Of a stretch of DNA of 64,000 bases, positions 61,655 through 64,000 are shown piece after piece. Positions within the stretch are counted from its first letter, which is position 1. Every line of letters begins with the position of its first letter. Made by a program: the position numbers and the translations under genes. Below the pieces are notes generated by a model. The model was not told where the DNA came from, did not search any database, and worked only from the letters and a program-made list of their open reading frames with translations. Origin of the DNA: Microtetraspora fusca. Its GTDB lineage: Bacteria; Actinomycetota; Actinomycetes; Streptosporangiales; Streptosporangiaceae. The DNA lies in assembly GCF_001570365.1 (NCBI RefSeq), contig NZ_BBYK01000065.1:21345-85344 (forward strand). Reading direction: 5' to 3'.

Positions 61655-62251
61655 ATGTCGAACCAGCGGGTGACGCGCATCGCGGACGCGGCCATCGAGA
61701 TCCTGGCCGAACGGGGGATGCGCGGCCTCACGCACCGCGCGGTGGACGAGGCGGCCGGGCTGCCCTCGGGGTCGACCTCCAACCACGCCCGCACCCGGGC
61801 CGCGCTGCTCGGGCTCACCCTGGCCCGCCTCACCGAGCTGGAGTGCGGCCTCTTCGCCGGCCTCATGCCGGACGCGGACGCAGGGGGCGCGGCGATGAAG
61901 GCGACCGTGGATCCGGCTGCCCTGGCGGAGCTCCTGGCCCAGGTGACGCACCGCGCGCTCGACCGCGACCGGCACGTCAGGATCGCCCGCTACGAGCTGG
62001 CCCTGGAGGCGACCCGCAGGCCGGAACTGCGCGAGATCTACGACCGGGCCGGAGCGGGCTTCCGTGAGCCCGCCGTCGCGCTGCTCGCCGCCGCCGGCTC
62101 CGCCGATCCCGTACGGCACGGCCGCCAGACGGTGGCCTTCGTCGAGGGCATCATGTTCGACTCCGTCGTGGGGGCCGGGGCCGGGGCCGCGCTGTCGATC
62201 GACGACCTGCGCGCGGCCTTCACCGAATTCCTCCGCGGCGTCCTGTCTTGA
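61655..62251 (+). CDS. TetR/AcrR-family regulator of the divergent monooxygenase
   Basis: A 198-residue repressor. The N-terminal helix-turn-helix is IADAAIEILAERGMRGLTHR then AVDEAAGLPSGSTSNHARTR, in which SGSTSNHARTR replaces the usual tyrosine-rich turn (ATLYYHF), as in some actinomycete subgroups. The C-terminal domain is helical and ligand-binding. The start is eight bases after the third operator, so the mRNA has almost no leader. It almost certainly represses itself and the FAD monooxygenase via the three operators. Confidence 0.92.
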   Translation: MSNQRVTRIADAAIEILAERGMRGLTHRAVDEAAGLPSGSTSNHARTRAALLGLTLARLTELECGLFAGLMPDADAGGAAMKATVDPAALAELLAQVTHRALDRDRHVRIARYELALEATRRPELREIYDRAGAGFREPAVALLAAAGSADPVRHGRQTVAFVEGIMFDSVVGAGAGAALSIDDLRAAFTEFLRGVLS

Positions 62252-62269
62252 GTGCTGTCGGAGTGCCCG

Positions 62270-62851
62270 TCAGCGCGAGGTGAGACGGGCCCGGTGGGCG
62301 GGCCACTCGTCGTCGAGGATCGAGTAGTAGGGGCTGTCCCGCCAGGTGCCGTCGGCCCGGCGGTACTGGCGTCGTAGGATCCCCTCGCGCACGCCGCCGA
62401 TCCGCTCGATCGCCGCCTGCGAGCGCAGGTTGAGGATGTCGGTCTTGAGCACGACGCGGGTGAGGCCCAGCGTGCCGAAGGCGTGGTCGAGCAGCAGCAC
62501 CTTGCACTCGGTGTTCACGCCCGTGCGCCAGTAGGCACGGCCGTACCAGGTGGAGCCGATCTCGAGGCTGTTGTCGAAGCCGCTCACGTACCAGAAGCCG
62601 GTGGAGCCGATCGCGCGCCCGGTCTCCTTGAAGATCACGGCGAACTGGGTGGTTTCCCGGCTGTCGAGGAGGCCGGCGATCAGCTCGCGCATCGCGGCCT
62701 CGGACCGGGGCATCGCGCCCGGCCGCCACCGCCAGACCTCCTCGTCGCCGTCCAGCGCAGTGAACAGGTCGGACGCGTGGTCGAGGGCGAGCGGCACAAG
62801 CCGGACGACATCGCCGTCGAGTGTGGCGGGTTCGGGCATCTTCGCGGTCAT
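62270..62851 (-). CDS. GNAT-family N-acetyltransferase (RimJ/RimL type)
   Basis: A 193-residue acetyltransferase. N-terminal LDGDVVRLVPLALDHASDLF, core IGSTGFWYVSGFDNSLEIGS, then WRTGVNTECKVLLLDHAFGT and NLRSQAAIERIGGVREGILR, the acetyl-CoA-binding and closing strands. Related proteins acetylate ribosomal proteins or small amines. Unlike the remnant at 46269-46382, this copy is complete. It is convergent with tetR and divergent from the phosphotransferase gene. Confidence 0.9.
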   Translation of the reverse strand: MTAKMPEPATLDGDVVRLVPLALDHASDLFTALDGDEEVWRWRPGAMPRSEAAMRELIAGLLDSRETTQFAVIFKETGRAIGSTGFWYVSGFDNSLEIGSTWYGRAYWRTGVNTECKVLLLDHAFGTLGLTRVVLKTDILNLRSQAAIERIGGVREGILRRQYRRADGTWRDSPYYSILDDEWPAHRARLTSR

Positions 62852-62898
62852 GCGTGCAGGTTAGCGGCGACCGCGGGGGCGGCCGCTGTCGACATACA

Positions 62899-62914
62899 TA
62901 CCGTCTGGTCGGTA
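62899..62914. promoter_or_regulatory. operator-like palindrome in a leaderless promoter
   Basis: TACCGTCTGGTCGGTA has arms TACCG and CGGTA. It resembles TetR-family sites that control acyl-CoA genes in actinobacteria. TACGCT (62913-62918) looks like a -10 box, only seven bases before the GTG at 62926, so the transcript is probably leaderless. The cognate regulator is not in the window. Confidence 0.55.
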
Positions 62915-62925
62915 CGCTGCCTGGC

Positions 62926-63894
62926 GTGAACGCAGACCCGCCCGGCCTGGATCTCGCCCGCCTTTCCCACCATCTCGAACGGGAGGGCCTCACCCGGGGC
63001 CCGCTGCGGGCGGAGGTGATCCACGGAGGCAAGTCCAACCTGACCTACGTCGTGCGCGACGCGGAGCGGACGCTCGTGGTGCGCCGGCCCCCGCTCGGGC
63101 ACGTCCTCGCCACGGCGCACGACATGGGCCGCGAGCACCGGGTCATGACGGCGCTGCGCGACACCGGCGTCCCGGTGCCCGTCACCTACCACCTGTGTCA
63201 GGACCCCGACGTCGTCGGCGCGCCCTTCTACGTCATGGAGCACGTCGAGGGCGGCCACCCGCCGCTCACCCCGGAGATCGCCCGCGACCTGGTGTCCGTG
63301 CTCGCCACGCTGCACTCCATCGACCCGGAGCAGGTCGGCCTCGGCGACTTCGGCCGGCCGGACGGCTTCCTGGAACGCCAGGTCGGCCGGTGGAAGCGGC
63401 AGCTCGACGCCTCGCGCAGCCGCGAGGTGCCCGGCATCGACGACCTGTACGCCCGGCTGGCCCGCGACGTGCCCCGCTCGGGCAGCCCGGCCATCGTCCA
63501 CGGCGACTTCAAGCTCGGGAACACTCTCATCGCGGACGGCCGGGTCAGGGCGGTGCTCGACTGGGAGATGTCCACCCTCGGCGACCCTCTCACCGACCTC
63601 GCGCTGTTCCTCCTGTACGGGGAGTTCGCCGAGCTCGACGGCCCGGGCGGCGCCGCGCCCGCCGATCCGTCGCCCGAGTTGGCCGCGCCGGAACTGGCCG
63701 CCCACTACGCCGGCGCGTCCGGCCGCGACCTCTCCCGGCTCGGCTGGTACATCGGGCTCGCCTGCTTCAAGCTCGCGGTGATCGCCGAGGGCATCCACTT
63801 CCGGTACACCAAGGGGCTCACGGTCGGCGAGGGCTTCGCCGAGGTCGGAGACCAGGTGGCCCCGCTGGTCGCTCGTGGACTCATGGAGGTCTGA
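62926..63894 (+). CDS. aminoglycoside phosphotransferase-fold kinase, ACAD10-like
   Basis: A 322-residue APH-type kinase. EVIHGGKSNLTYVVRDAERT is the nucleotide loop, APFYVMEHVEGGHPPLTPEI is typical of the ACAD10/11 N-terminal kinase, and the catalytic loop is AIVHGDFKLGNTLI with the metal-binding ADGRVRAVLDWEMSTLGDPL. In mammals such kinases are fused to acyl-CoA dehydrogenases; here the next gene, 3 bp on, is that partner. Recent work on ACAD10/11 shows phosphorylation of 4-hydroxyacyl-CoAs, suggesting the same pathway here. The GTG start follows a probable leaderless promoter. Confidence 0.88.
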   Translation: MNADPPGLDLARLSHHLEREGLTRGPLRAEVIHGGKSNLTYVVRDAERTLVVRRPPLGHVLATAHDMGREHRVMTALRDTGVPVPVTYHLCQDPDVVGAPFYVMEHVEGGHPPLTPEIARDLVSVLATLHSIDPEQVGLGDFGRPDGFLERQVGRWKRQLDASRSREVPGIDDLYARLARDVPRSGSPAIVHGDFKLGNTLIADGRVRAVLDWEMSTLGDPLTDLALFLLYGEFAELDGPGGAAPADPSPELAAPELAAHYAGASGRDLSRLGWYIGLACFKLAVIAEGIHFRYTKGLTVGEGFAEVGDQVAPLVARGLMEV

Positions 63895-63897
63895 CCG

Positions 63898-64000
63898 ATG
63901 GATTTCGGGTTCGACGACGTCACGCTGGAGCTGCGCGAGCGGCTGACCGCGTTCATGGACGAGTGCGTCTATCCCGCCGAGCCCGCCTTCGCCGAGCAGG
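63898..64000 (+). CDS. acyl-CoA dehydrogenase, start only (runs off the window)
   Basis: The visible N-terminus is MDFGFDDVTLELRERLTAFM then DECVYPAEPAFAEQ, the usual opening helix of ACAD10/11-type acyl-CoA dehydrogenases. ATG begins 3 bp after the phosphotransferase stop, so the two are one operon. The rest lies beyond the window. Assignment is supported mainly by this motif and by the linked kinase. Confidence 0.75.
   Translation, partial: MDFGFDDVTLELRERLTAFMDECVYPAEPAFAEQ

Overview
The window is very GC-rich, dense with genes and uses many GTG starts. It has actinobacterial hallmarks: an ECF-type BioY biotin transporter, DUF2804, a YcnI/CopD copper module, a SecA2-like ATPase, a LanC-like protein and many TetR/HxlR/GntR/AraC regulators. 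Gene content suggests a filamentous actinomycete, perhaps of the Streptosporangiales; that placement is inference. It reads as a chromosomal stretch of small metabolic islands, each with its own regulator, and not as one prophage or plasmid.

Layout. 0.1-3.3 kb: two regulator/target pairs (FAD monooxygenase with HxlR; TetR with a DUF1772 membrane protein). 3.3-6.8 kb: a secreted M28 peptidase flanked by two near-identical hairpins, a tRNA-like pseudogene and gene debris. 6.8-12.4 kb: an FAD oxidoreductase, then a five-gene overlapping operon bioY - acyl-CoA ligase - thiolase - ecfA - ecfT, which puts two acyl-CoA enzymes inside a biotin-type ECF transporter. 12.5-14.6 kb: a small membrane protein and a two-component system whose genes overlap by 107 bp. 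14.7-17.1 kb: glpF-glpK. 17.1-26.9 kb: a GntR-controlled catabolic locus (sugar-type ABC transporter, LsrF-like aldolase/thiolase, GlpD-like FAD dehydrogenase, FGGY kinase) with strong operators and a terminator, probably for a polyol. 27.0-33.6 kb: a deaminase, then an ABC importer without its own ATPase, a GH35 beta-galactosidase and an AraC regulator.

33.7-39.5 kb: a MurG-like glycosyltransferase, a secreted 5'-nucleotidase, DUF2804, and a TrkA-C/CPA2 antiporter pair. 39.7-46.2 kb: a secreted subtilase, an ECF sigma factor and its membrane partner, enclosed by two 433-bp inverted repeats that look identical by eye. Broken gene pieces (a GNAT N-terminus and other fragments) lie at the borders. 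46.5-51.8 kb: 2'-5' RNA ligase family, winged-helix protein, truncated SAM methyltransferase, a P-loop kinase and a YdeP-type molybdopterin oxidoreductase. 51.8-55.3 kb: copper module (YcnI, membrane protein, CopD-CtaG fusion). 55.4-59.0 kb: LanC-like protein and SecA2-like ATPase, convergent. 59.1-64.0 kb: VOC protein, DMT transporter, FAD monooxygenase with a TetR regulator and three operator copies, GNAT, an APH-type phosphotransferase and the start of an acyl-CoA dehydrogenase gene.

The most interesting parts are the identical inverted repeats around the protease/sigma-factor unit, the polyol locus with an LsrF-like enzyme, and the BioY operon with an acyl-CoA ligase and a thiolase that has lost its second catalytic cysteine. 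All calls come from reading the sequence; no database search was possible.
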